Assembly: GCF_900167125.1 (NCBI RefSeq)
Contig: NZ_FUYC01000001.1
Span: 124,001 to 188,000, forward strand
DNA: 64,000 nt
Direction of reading: 5' to 3'
Origin: Paucidesulfovibrio gracilis DSM 16080
GTDB taxonomy: Bacteria > Desulfobacterota > Desulfovibrionia > Desulfovibrionales > Desulfovibrionaceae
This document shows, piece after piece, positions 1 to 6,620 of the stretch (its first letter is position 1; each line of letters opens with the position of its first letter). Both the position numbers and the translations under genes were made by a program. The notes beneath the pieces are model-generated. The model was not told the origin of the DNA. It did no database searches and saw only the letters and a program-made list of their open reading frames with translations.

Positions 1-1
1 C

Positions 2-268
2 TGCGGCGTGATGGATGGTCCGTTGCCCTATGACCAGCAGGATGTGCGCAGCGGATGGCTGAACGGCGACATAGCCTTTGCAATCCACGGCAACTACTTC
101 ACCATCCTTTTCAAAGATGAAGAACTGTCTGGAGAATTCGATGGGATCGTCAACCTTGGGATTCTGCGTTCGCCGCTGTCCGTCATGGACTCCCTTCCCG
201 CAGACATTACCGTCGTAATCAAACTGGAAAACCCGGCGGCCATCGACGCACAGCCCACAACACGATAA
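2..268 (+). CDS. Cyclophilin-like fold protein, 5' end outside window
   Basis: The frame is open from the window edge to a TAA at 266-268, giving 88 visible residues; the true start probably lies upstream. The segment GDIAFAIHGNYFTILF and the conserved LGILRSPLSVMDSLP resemble the small bacterial cyclophilin-like family, usually about 110-160 residues, so a third or more may be missing. Such proteins are often encoded beside flavodoxins, cupins and carboxymuconolactone decarboxylases, as here. The next gene starts 17 bp downstream on the same strand, suggesting one operon. Function is unknown; enzymatic prolyl isomerase activity is not implied. An internal ATG at position 8 is unlikely to be the real start. 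Confidence 0.6.
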   Translation, partial: CGVMDGPLPYDQQDVRSGWLNGDIAFAIHGNYFTILFKDEELSGEFDGIVNLGILRSPLSVMDSLPADITVVIKLENPAAIDAQPTTR

Positions 269-285
269 AAGAGGAGATAAAACGT

Positions 286-1017
286 ATGCACAAACACTTT
301 TCCCTTTTGACCGCTGTGGTGCTTGTCATCGGCCTCACAACCATAATGGAGTCACGAGCAATGGGAAACGAACCCCTCCTCGACGCCCGTCAGCAGTCCA
401 TCGTCACCATTTCCGCCTTTACCACAATCGGCGACATTGCACGCCTCAAGTCCGCCCTGCACCAAGGGCTGGACGCGGGGCTGACCGTCAACGAAATCAA
501 GGAAGTTCTCGTCCAGATGTATGCATATGCGGGCTTTCCCCGCAGTCTCGGAGGGATATGGGCCTTCATGGGCGTATTGGACGAACGCAAGGCGCAGGGC
601 ATTCATGACGAGATCGGTCGGGATGCCTCCCCAATTCCCGTTGACCTGGATCGGGACGCCTATGGAGAACGGGTCCGTGCCGACTTGGCCGGGCTGAAAG
701 AAATCCCCTCGACCAAAGCGCCTTATCAGGAATTTTCGCCAATCATCGACACATTCCTTAAGGAGCATTTGTTTGCGGACATCTTCGCCCGCGACATCTT
801 GACGCACCAGGAACGAGAACTGGCGACCATCGCCTGCCTGGCAAGCCTTGGCCGTGCCGAAGGCCCGCTTTCGTTCCACATACACGCGGCCATGAACACC
901 GGTCTGTCCGAGGGGCAGCTGCACGACGTTATCAAGGTGCTCAGAGATCGCGTTGGTACACAGGAAGCCCAAGCCGCCGATGACGTCTTGGCCGGGGTTC
1001 TGGCCGAACGCGACTGA
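286..1017 (+). CDS. Exported carboxymuconolactone decarboxylase (CMD) family protein, two CMD domains
   Basis: A 243-residue protein preceded by AGGAG. Residues 1-26 form a signal peptide (Lys/His start, hydrophobic LLTAVVLVIGLTT, then an Ala-containing cleavage region), so it should act in the periplasm. Two CMD-like helical repeats follow, around residues 40-105 and 160-235; the second has the typical RELATIACLASLG and FHIHAAMNTGLS segments. The AhpD-type CxxC thiol pair is absent, so peroxidase-partner activity is unlikely. Family members range from gamma-carboxymuconolactone decarboxylase to uncharacterised proteins. It lies between a cyclophilin-like gene and a flavodoxin gene, probably in one transcript. 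The substrate cannot be named. Confidence 0.8.
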   Translation: MHKHFSLLTAVVLVIGLTTIMESRAMGNEPLLDARQQSIVTISAFTTIGDIARLKSALHQGLDAGLTVNEIKEVLVQMYAYAGFPRSLGGIWAFMGVLDERKAQGIHDEIGRDASPIPVDLDRDAYGERVRADLAGLKEIPSTKAPYQEFSPIIDTFLKEHLFADIFARDILTHQERELATIACLASLGRAEGPLSFHIHAAMNTGLSEGQLHDVIKVLRDRVGTQEAQAADDVLAGVLAERD

Positions 1018-1116
1018 TGCGGCCAGAAATTCTTTCGCAACACGACGTGCCCGCTCGGAACCGGTACCCATATCCGTTTTCGAGCGGCACGCAAAAAACA
1101 GCAACGGCAACAACGC

Positions 1117-1653
1117 ATGAGCAAAAACATCCTTCTCATTTCATCCAGCCCCCGACAACAGGGCAACTCCGACATCCTCTGCGATGCCTTCATGCAGGGA
1201 GCGGAAAAGGCGGGCCACGCGACTGAAAAAATTCGCTTGGCTGAAAAGCACATCAACTATTGTACGGGATGCTGTTCCTGCATCCGTGGAGGAGGATCCT
1301 GCGTACAAAAGGACGACATGGCCGAACTGCATGCCAAAATACTCGCTGCCGATGTCCTGGTTCTGGCCAGTCCCGTTTATTTTCGAACCTACAACGGACA
1401 GATGAAGACCTTCATCGACAGAATCTGTCCCATCTACAGCATGATCCGCAACAAAGACGTATATTTCATCATTTCAGCAGCCGGTGGCAGACTTCCAGTG
1501 AACAGCACCGTGGAAAGCTTCCGCGTCTTCACGGGGTGTCTGAGCGACATCCGTGAAAAAGGCGTCATAGCTGTCACCGGTGTATGGGACGAAGGCGGCG
1601 TCAGGGGATCAAAAACCGTTCAACAGGCTTACGTCGCGGGCGCAAACGCCTAA
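1117..1653 (+). CDS. Flavodoxin-family NAD(P)H-dependent FMN oxidoreductase, cysteine-rich type
   Basis: A 178-residue protein of the NADPH-dependent FMN reductase / iron-sulfur flavoprotein-like fold. The N-terminal strand and phosphate loop ILLISSSPRQQGNSDIL binds FMN phosphate, and ASPVYF is the second flavin-contacting segment. Between them lies CTGCCSCIRGGGSCVQ, a cysteine cluster like that of the 'SSSPR + CxGCxxC' flavodoxins common in anaerobes. It may bind a cluster or act as a redox thiol; I cannot tell which. Predicted cytoplasmic, no signal peptide. It lies 99 bp after the CMD gene and 53 bp before the cupin gene. Confidence 0.82.
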   Translation: MSKNILLISSSPRQQGNSDILCDAFMQGAEKAGHATEKIRLAEKHINYCTGCCSCIRGGGSCVQKDDMAELHAKILAADVLVLASPVYFRTYNGQMKTFIDRICPIYSMIRNKDVYFIISAAGGRLPVNSTVESFRVFTGCLSDIREKGVIAVTGVWDEGGVRGSKTVQQAYVAGANA

Positions 1654-1706
1654 CGGCGCCCGCCGACCGGCACGGTATTCTGCAAGAATTACAAAAGGAG
1701 ATCATC

Positions 1707-2120
1707 ATGTCCGAGAACTGTACGACCGACGTCTTTGAGCGTGGGGACGAAAACACGGCATATGCGCAATACTTCGTGGGCCAAAGCTACCTGAAGATCC
1801 TCAACACCGAAGGTGTCGTGGTAGCCAACGTCACCTTTGAGCCAACATGCCGCAACAACTGGCACATTCACCAGGCGGACAAGGGCGGAGGGCAGATCCT
1901 GCTGTGTACGTCCGGTCGCGGTTGGTATCAGGAGTGGGATAAGCCGGCCCGTGCGCTTCAACCCGGCGACGTTGTTCACATCCCTGCCGGGGTGAAGCAC
2001 TGGCATGGTGCGGCAAAAGACTGTTGGTTCTCGCATCTGGCCATTGAGGTGCCTGGAGAAGGCGCAAAAAATGTATGGCTTGAGCCGGTTTCCGACCAGG
2101 ATTACGAGGCGCTGGGCTAA
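1707..2120 (+). CDS. Cupin domain protein
   Basis: A 137-residue single-domain cupin. The ATG at 1707 is chosen because AAAAGGAG sits 7-14 bp upstream; an open frame continues further 5' but has no better signal. Cupin motif 1 is visible as NWHIHQADKGGGQILLCTSGRG and motif 2 as PGDVVHIPAGVKHWHGA, with His ligands expected for a divalent metal. Small cupins of this type often sit next to CMD-family genes and flavodoxins, matching the order here. A catalytic role (isomerase, decarboxylase) or a sensor role is possible; the substrate is unknown. It is the last gene of the first + strand group. Confidence 0.82.
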   Translation: MSENCTTDVFERGDENTAYAQYFVGQSYLKILNTEGVVVANVTFEPTCRNNWHIHQADKGGGQILLCTSGRGWYQEWDKPARALQPGDVVHIPAGVKHWHGAAKDCWFSHLAIEVPGEGAKNVWLEPVSDQDYEALG

Positions 2121-2263
2121 ATACCGCTGCGGAATCTCCCCGGATTGGGGCGGGCGTTACCGAACAACAGACACGCGGGAAACGATTTTCCGGCAGGTCT
2201 CACGCCAGCCCGCCCCTGCCGGGGGAGCACTGTCCACACGCTGGAGGGGCAGTGCAATATTTT

Positions 2264-2316
2264 TGAAAATGGTACTCAAACTCGCGGTTTTACGTCAACA
2301 ACAGCCGGGTATACAT
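2264..2316 (+). promoter_or_regulatory. Candidate Fur-type site and promoter for the four-gene + operon
   Basis: Positions 2264-2278 read TGAAAAT-G-GTACTCA, matching 10 of 14 specified positions of the 7-1-7 Fur consensus. Ten bases further on lies a weak -35 (TTTTAC, 2288-2293), a 16-bp spacer and a -10-like TATACA (2310-2315). The centre lies about 100 bp before the ATG at 2371, much like the stronger site of the opposing operon. The match is only moderate. The rest of the 2121-2370 gap holds an 8-bp inverted repeat (2190-2197/2215-2222) without a T-tract, and no gene. Confidence 0.35.
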
Positions 2317-2370
2317 CTTGGATCACTGCAAAGGATGTTTCGGAATAACCCGTTGACCGGAGGATCGCCC

Positions 2371-2610
2371 ATGTCCCTGCAAATCCAGCACAGCCTGCCC
2401 GAACGCGTCCGCATCAGAGCGCCCTTTGTCCGCAACAATGCTGCCGCGGCACACGCCCTGGAACAATACGCAAAAGATATCGAAGGGATTCAATGGATTC
2501 GCGCCAACACCAAATGCGCCACCATTGTTGTCCGCTTCAACCAATCCATGCTTTCCGCCATGGATGTTCTCCACTTGCTGCAACAACAAAGCCGCTGGGG
2601 GACCGCCTGA
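2371..2610 (+). CDS. Small stand-alone HMA_2-like domain protein
   Basis: A 79-residue protein; GGAGG at 2359-2363 supports the ATG at 2371. It begins with HSLPERVRIR (residues 7-16) and ends in an ATIVVRFNQ strand, the same pattern as the N-terminal domain of the 750-residue P-type ATPase at 10843-13095 (HSIPGRVRFS ... SLVVRFAPD). It therefore looks like a free copy of that ferredoxin-like (HMA-type) domain. The classic CxxC metal site is absent; a single Cys in NTKCAT aligns with NVLCGS of the ATPase. First gene of the + operon; its stop overlaps the next start. Likely a cytoplasmic partner or adaptor of the ATPases, by inference. Confidence 0.7.
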   Translation: MSLQIQHSLPERVRIRAPFVRNNAAAAHALEQYAKDIEGIQWIRANTKCATIVVRFNQSMLSAMDVLHLLQQQSRWGTA

Positions 2611-2957
2611 TGGATCTCGACCTCATGCTCGGCCTGCGGGAACACATTCGCGTAACAGATCACGTCCCCGGCAAGTTGACGCTCCGTTTCGGCCTGGGCG
2701 TGATCGCCAACCCCAGGGTCATCCGTTACGTAAAGGAAAACGGTTTTGCTCCGCCCAAAGGGTGCGACATGCCGGGCATCGGTAAAACAACATTTCATGC
2801 GCTGACGCGTTCCATGGTCTTGCAATATGACCGGGACGTAATCATGCCGGAGCTGTTGCACCGCCTGTTTACCTGCGAAAACGCGGTGGAATTCAAATCC
2901 ACGGCCCAGGAATTGGCAGCGACGGTTCATTTTGATCTCACTACATTTTTGAACTAA
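2610..2957 (+). CDS. HMA-like protein, paralog of the 105-residue protein at 10521-10838
   Basis: A 115-residue protein whose ATG overlaps the preceding TGA by one base, implying translational coupling. Its start MDLDLMLGLREHIRV plus DHVPGKLTLRF aligns with MDFGLLMELRDHLTI plus HHVPGRIRLQF of the gene at 10521-10838. Both continue with ANPR/ADPR, then a spaced RSMVLQYD or RMAVIEYD strand and a LHRLF/LHEAL helix. Neither has a CxxC motif. The family has no function I can name. Its position in a ferrosome-like locus and its resemblance to ATPase N-termini suggest a regulator or adaptor for the P1B ATPases. Confidence 0.68.
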   Translation: MDLDLMLGLREHIRVTDHVPGKLTLRFGLGVIANPRVIRYVKENGFAPPKGCDMPGIGKTTFHALTRSMVLQYDRDVIMPELLHRLFTCENAVEFKSTAQELAATVHFDLTTFLN

Positions 2958-2985
2958 CCTACAACGCGAGGAAAGGAGGAGCAAA

Positions 2986-3312
2986 ATGCCCATCGCACAT
3001 CGAGCGCTTCTTCCGGCGGCAGTGGCCGCATCCGGGACCGCTGGCGCGGTCGTAGGCGGCACTCTTGCCGCGGCCAAGGACATACACCGCGTAAGCAATG
3101 GCGAAATGACCCGCGGGCAAGCCCTGGCGGATGTCAGCAAGGAAGCGGCAGGCACCGGCCTGTCCACGGCTGCGGGCATCGCCGTCACGGGAGCCTTGGG
3201 TCTCACCGGCCTGGTGGGGTTGGTCGGCATTGTCGGCGTGGCTACCGGAACAAAATATCTCTGGAACAAGAAATTCGGATTCCGTGCCGCGCCCAAAAGC
3301 ATCCAGGCCTGA
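2986..3312 (+). CDS. MamC/Mms13-like small membrane protein
   Basis: A 108-residue protein after a strong GAGGAAAGGAGGAG ribosome site. It has two Gly/Ala-rich transmembrane segments (about residues 7-30 and 58-85) joined by a charged loop, AAAKDIHRVSNGEMTRGQAL. The pattern GGTLAAAK, then a short helix, then KEAAGTGLSTAAG and a final ATGTKYLW matches, from memory, the layout of the magnetosome protein MamC (ALVGGAAALAK ... KETVGAGLATAL ... AKYAWD). MamC lines the magnetosome membrane and its loop contacts the mineral. A second copy is at 9412-9900. No other magnetosome genes are present, so a role in another iron-containing compartment is more likely. Confidence 0.72.
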   Translation: MPIAHRALLPAAVAASGTAGAVVGGTLAAAKDIHRVSNGEMTRGQALADVSKEAAGTGLSTAAGIAVTGALGLTGLVGLVGIVGVATGTKYLWNKKFGFRAAPKSIQA

Positions 3313-3432
3313 CGGTTCCACGTCATGTAACAACAAACCATTGGACCACACGCGTCAATCGGCACCTTTTGAACACGTTATGACACACCCTCTCAAAGCC
3401 TGCCGAGGCTGGATCGAGGCAAGGAGGATCGT

Positions 3433-3672
3433 ATGAGTTATGGAAAAGTCGCTGTTTTCGCGGCCGGGACCGTTGTCGGTGGAGTGATCGGCTATGCCGC
3501 CACGCGCTCCAAATGCGTCCGCAAAGCCACGAAATCCGCAATCAAAGCCGGAATGAAGACTAAGGATTGGGCTGTAGGGACTTTCCAGAAAGCCACCAAC
3601 GAGGTCAAGGAAATGGCCAAGGACGCCAAGGCTGAAAAGCAGGTGGAAGCCAAAGCCGCACCTGCCAAGTAG
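3433..3672 (+). CDS. Single-TM protein with Lys-rich amphipathic tail (DUF6110/FezA-like)
   Basis: A 79-residue protein with an AAGGAGGATCGT ribosome site. Residues 5-23 form one transmembrane helix with small-xxx-small spacing (AAGTVVGGVIGYAA); the rest is a Lys/Ala/Glu-rich amphipathic helix ending KEMAKDAKAEK. Its C-terminal half resembles the protein at 9009-9401 (ELKEQVQDAKAEL), and both resemble YtxH/DUF6110-type proteins. Small proteins of this kind accompany FezB in ferrosome loci, to my recollection; I do not assign fezA firmly. Last gene of the + operon, followed by a terminator. Confidence 0.65.
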   Translation: MSYGKVAVFAAGTVVGGVIGYAATRSKCVRKATKSAIKAGMKTKDWAVGTFQKATNEVKEMAKDAKAEKQVEAKAAPAK

Positions 3673-3697
3673 CCAGGCTCTCGCGAAACGCCATTAC

Positions 3698-3736
3698 GGG
3701 AGGATGCTCACCCAATTGGGTGAGCGCCTCCCTTTT
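3698..3736 (+). terminator. Rho-independent terminator between the convergent operons
   Basis: GGGAGG (3698-3703) pairs with CCTCCC, enclosing a perfect 20-nt palindrome, GCTCACCCAATTGGGTGAGC, and followed by six T. It ends the + operon and lies 54 bp before the end of the opposing - operon. On the - strand there is no T-tract, so it mainly works for + transcripts. Confidence 0.88.
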
Positions 3737-3789
3737 TTCCATCCACCAGACCACGCCCTGCGGGAGCGGGCATCAGGCGCTCTGGAATT

Positions 3790-5883
3790 TCAGGATGTGA
3801 TTTCCCGGGACGAAGCCCAGGCCGCCAGACCAAGGATGGCGAAGGTGTTGGCATTATGAACACCGGCCGCCACCACAGGCCGCAGCAATCCGGCACCAGC
3901 GGCTCCCAGCAACCCCAGGTTGACGCCCACTCCGGCATTGAAACAATACTGCAGTATGCGCTCCACACGCTGCGCATACAACCGGGCCGTGACCAAACCG
4001 TTCAGGGAGTCACGATCCAGCACGATGTGGGCGGATTCCCGTGCAAGGCCCGTACTTCTGGACATACAAACGCCCACGTCTGCCGCAGTGAACGCCGGAG
4101 CGTCGTTCACGCCATCCCCGACCACGGCCACACGCCACCCCTGGTCTTGGAGCGAACGAACAGCAGCGGCCTTTTGGTCAGGGGTCAGTTCCGCCCGGAC
4201 TTCATCCAATGCAGGCAGTCGTTCGCGCAGCCTTCGCGTCGTGGCGGCATGATCCCCCGTGAGCATGACCATTTTGCGAACGCCGCACGCCCGGAGCGCG
4301 GTCATGACCGCCCCGGCCTCTTCACGAACAGAGTCCTTGAGTGCGGCCACTCCCTGCAATGTTGTGCCGCGGGAAACATAGACCAGGCTCTTGCCCTGGG
4401 ACCGGAGAGCGGCAGTGGCCTCAGCAAGAACGGAACAATCAACCCCGCAATCATCCTGAATAAAATGACGGCTGCCCACGCGCACCTGCTCTCCGTCCAC
4501 CATGCCGCCGACACCATGCGCCACGTTCAAATCCAGGTCCGTGGCCTTCGGCGGGGTCAGGCCGCGCCGCGCCGCCTCTCGGACGATTCCCCGCCCAATT
4601 GGATGGCCGAAGCGATCCTCAACGGCAGCGGCAAGGCGTAACAACGCATCCTCGGATTCGCTTTCCGCCAGCAGAATATCCGTGACAGAGAGTTCTCCCC
4701 GGGTGACGGTGCCGGTCTTATCAAAAACGATGGCGTCCACTTCGGCCAATGCTTCCAGAGCGTTGCCGCTCTTAAAGATCACCCCCTGCCGCGCCGCGGA
4801 ATACATGGATGTCTTGATCACAACCGGAGCAGGAAATTTAACGGCACAGGCAAAATCCACCGTGAGTACGGACAGGGCGCGCTCCATATCTCCGGTAGCC
4901 GCATAGATGGCTGCCCCGAGTCCAAGGGTCAAGGGGGCGAGCGCGTCCGCCAGTCGAGTACTTTTGTTCTCCGCATCGGAACGTTCCGTAACGGCCCGAG
5001 TCATGAACTCGGCAATACGGACCATGCTCGTGTCCCGTCCGGTAGTACGGGCCACAATACCGAGACTCCCCTCCACCACCACGCTGCCGGAAAGCGCCTC
5101 ATCCCCGGCCCGCAACAATCCGGGAGCCGATTCACCGGTTATCCCACTCAGATCCACCATGGCCTCGCCACGGACAACCTGCCCGTCCACCGGGACCAAT
5201 TCCCCTCCTGAACAAAGAACCACATCACCCACGCGCACATCGTCAAAGCCGACGTCCTGTTCCTCGCCGCCACGTTCCACACGCACGTTTTCCACTGGTG
5301 CGGCGATCAAACTCTTGAGCAGCGTGTTGGACCGGTCATCGCTCATACCACGCAGATAATCCCCGACCACCACCATGGCCGCAATGGAGGATGCGGTCAC
5401 ATAGTCCGACCGGAGCAGGCTCGCCCCCACGGTGGTCATATCCAGCACACGGGCCTTGAGTCCCTGGTTCAGCAACGTATCAATCCCCCGCAACATGGGC
5501 GAAATGCCCATGATCCCGGCAACGGTCGCCTGCAGCGCCGGGGGGAAAAACGGCACCATTCCGGCAAGACCGGTGTGAAAGAGGGCATCAATGCCCCGCG
5601 CGTTGGGAACGGTGGAAGCGGTCTGGTCGAAAGCTTGATCCGGCACATGGGAAAATCCATTGCAGATGGCCTGCCTATGCGCGCGAAGCCCGTCGTACTC
5701 CACCACAAGGGTCCGACCGGGAGCATTGACGCGCACCTCCCGAACCCCGGGAAAATTCCCGAACCACGCCCGCAGATATTCAGGGTTCAGATCCGGCGCA
5801 AGCAACCCATTCCAACGAAACCGCAAACGTCGAGGCGTTTCATGCACGACCCGAGCACGAGCGGCAGACGGAAGACGGCTCAT
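3790..5883 (-). CDS. P1B-type ATPase, FezB-like (P1B-6 candidate), distal copy
   Basis: A 697-residue P-type ATPase, last gene of the - operon; its ATG overlaps the stop of the FeoA-repeat gene (ATGA). Seen: an N-terminal module with HETPRRLRFRW (residue 14 on), actuator SGITGES, phosphorylation motif DKTGTVT with D388, HP motif FGHPIGRG, and the hinge GDGVNDAP. The TM4 site where CPC/SPC normally lies reads FACAVKFPAP, so the usual metal-binding Cys-Pro-Cys is replaced. That, and the lack of a CxxC metal-binding domain, fits the P1B-6 group containing FezB of the Desulfovibrio ferrosome. Predicted role: metal (probably iron) transport into a membrane compartment. The ion is inferred, not proven. 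Confidence 0.85.
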   Translation of the reverse strand: MSRLPSAARARVVHETPRRLRFRWNGLLAPDLNPEYLRAWFGNFPGVREVRVNAPGRTLVVEYDGLRAHRQAICNGFSHVPDQAFDQTASTVPNARGIDALFHTGLAGMVPFFPPALQATVAGIMGISPMLRGIDTLLNQGLKARVLDMTTVGASLLRSDYVTASSIAAMVVVGDYLRGMSDDRSNTLLKSLIAAPVENVRVERGGEEQDVGFDDVRVGDVVLCSGGELVPVDGQVVRGEAMVDLSGITGESAPGLLRAGDEALSGSVVVEGSLGIVARTTGRDTSMVRIAEFMTRAVTERSDAENKSTRLADALAPLTLGLGAAIYAATGDMERALSVLTVDFACAVKFPAPVVIKTSMYSAARQGVIFKSGNALEALAEVDAIVFDKTGTVTRGELSVTDILLAESESEDALLRLAAAVEDRFGHPIGRGIVREAARRGLTPPKATDLDLNVAHGVGGMVDGEQVRVGSRHFIQDDCGVDCSVLAEATAALRSQGKSLVYVSRGTTLQGVAALKDSVREEAGAVMTALRACGVRKMVMLTGDHAATTRRLRERLPALDEVRAELTPDQKAAAVRSLQDQGWRVAVVGDGVNDAPAFTAADVGVCMSRSTGLARESAHIVLDRDSLNGLVTARLYAQRVERILQYCFNAGVGVNLGLLGAAGAGLLRPVVAAGVHNANTFAILGLAAWASSREITS

Positions 5884-6617
5884 GCCGCGTCCCCCGACTC
5901 CTCGTCATAGGAAACCACCACCAAGTCCGACTGGTCGTAGCGCAGAAACAGACGCAGGCCTTCATTACTGCTGACCACGCAACGATTGCGGTTGGTCATC
6001 AGATAACTCGACGCCTTTTTCACAGCCTCCAAACGCATGGTCACGCCGGGGTGGATGTCCAGCGAAACAATGGCCCGCTGCGCACGCTTTCCGCCGATAA
6101 TGCGCTCCACCACGAAGTCGGTTCCGGCCTGGGCGTTGGCGAACTGGCAATGCATGTTCCCCATGCGGCCCAAGATTTTGGCGGCCATGCCCTCGGCCAG
6201 ACGAATGCGCCCCCGCCCCGCAACCACGGTGATGAATTCCATAGGCGGTAAAATACGAATCAGCTCAATGGGGTCGTCATCCTGTAAGCCCAGAGCGGCC
6301 ATACCTTCGCGGAGCGGTCCTCCGGCGGCAACACACTCCACGTGTCCGGTTTCACCCGGCTGCATTTCCGTCAACGGAATCATGCGCCCATCATCCAGAT
6401 GCGCCACCACCTTGCCGCCCATGCCGCCGCCGAGAACGACTTCCCCCTTCGGTCCCTTGACGCGAACCGTCTGCATGGCCACGTCTTCGTCGAGCCGGGT
6501 AATCCGGCCGCCCACGAAAAGCCCCATACGCCCCATACGGGATTCCAAATCCTGGTCCGCGATGTTCGAAATGGTCAGGGAAACGCCCGTGGGCGCGTGT
6601 GTCAGACTGGAATACAT
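5880..6617 (-). CDS. Triple FeoA-like domain protein
   Basis: A 245-residue soluble protein with AGGAG before the ATG. I see three tandem SH3-like FeoA units: about residues 8-80 (LESRMGRMGLFVGGRITRL), 82-155 (GMAALGLQDDDPIELIRI) and 160-232 (RAIVSLDIHPGVTMRLE). The repeated 'xxLGLxxGxxIxxx' turn is the FeoA signature. FeoA is normally a single 75-residue cytosolic partner of the ferrous iron permease FeoB, or a C-terminal domain of DtxR regulators. No FeoB is near. Placed between two FezB-like ATPases and translationally linked to both, it may be a cytosolic partner or gate for them. The function is inference. Confidence 0.75.
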   Translation of the reverse strand: MYSSLTHAPTGVSLTISNIADQDLESRMGRMGLFVGGRITRLDEDVAMQTVRVKGPKGEVVLGGGMGGKVVAHLDDGRMIPLTEMQPGETGHVECVAAGGPLREGMAALGLQDDDPIELIRILPPMEFITVVAGRGRIRLAEGMAAKILGRMGNMHCQFANAQAGTDFVVERIIGGKRAQRAIVSLDIHPGVTMRLEAVKKASSYLMTNRNRCVVSSNEGLRLFLRYDQSDLVVVSYDEESGDAA

Positions 6618-6620
6618 GAA

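Noticed and set aside
3706-3725. Perfect 20-nt palindrome considered as an operator or recombination site
   Set aside because: It is the inner part of a terminator with outer GGGAGG/CCTCCC stem and T-tract between convergent operons.
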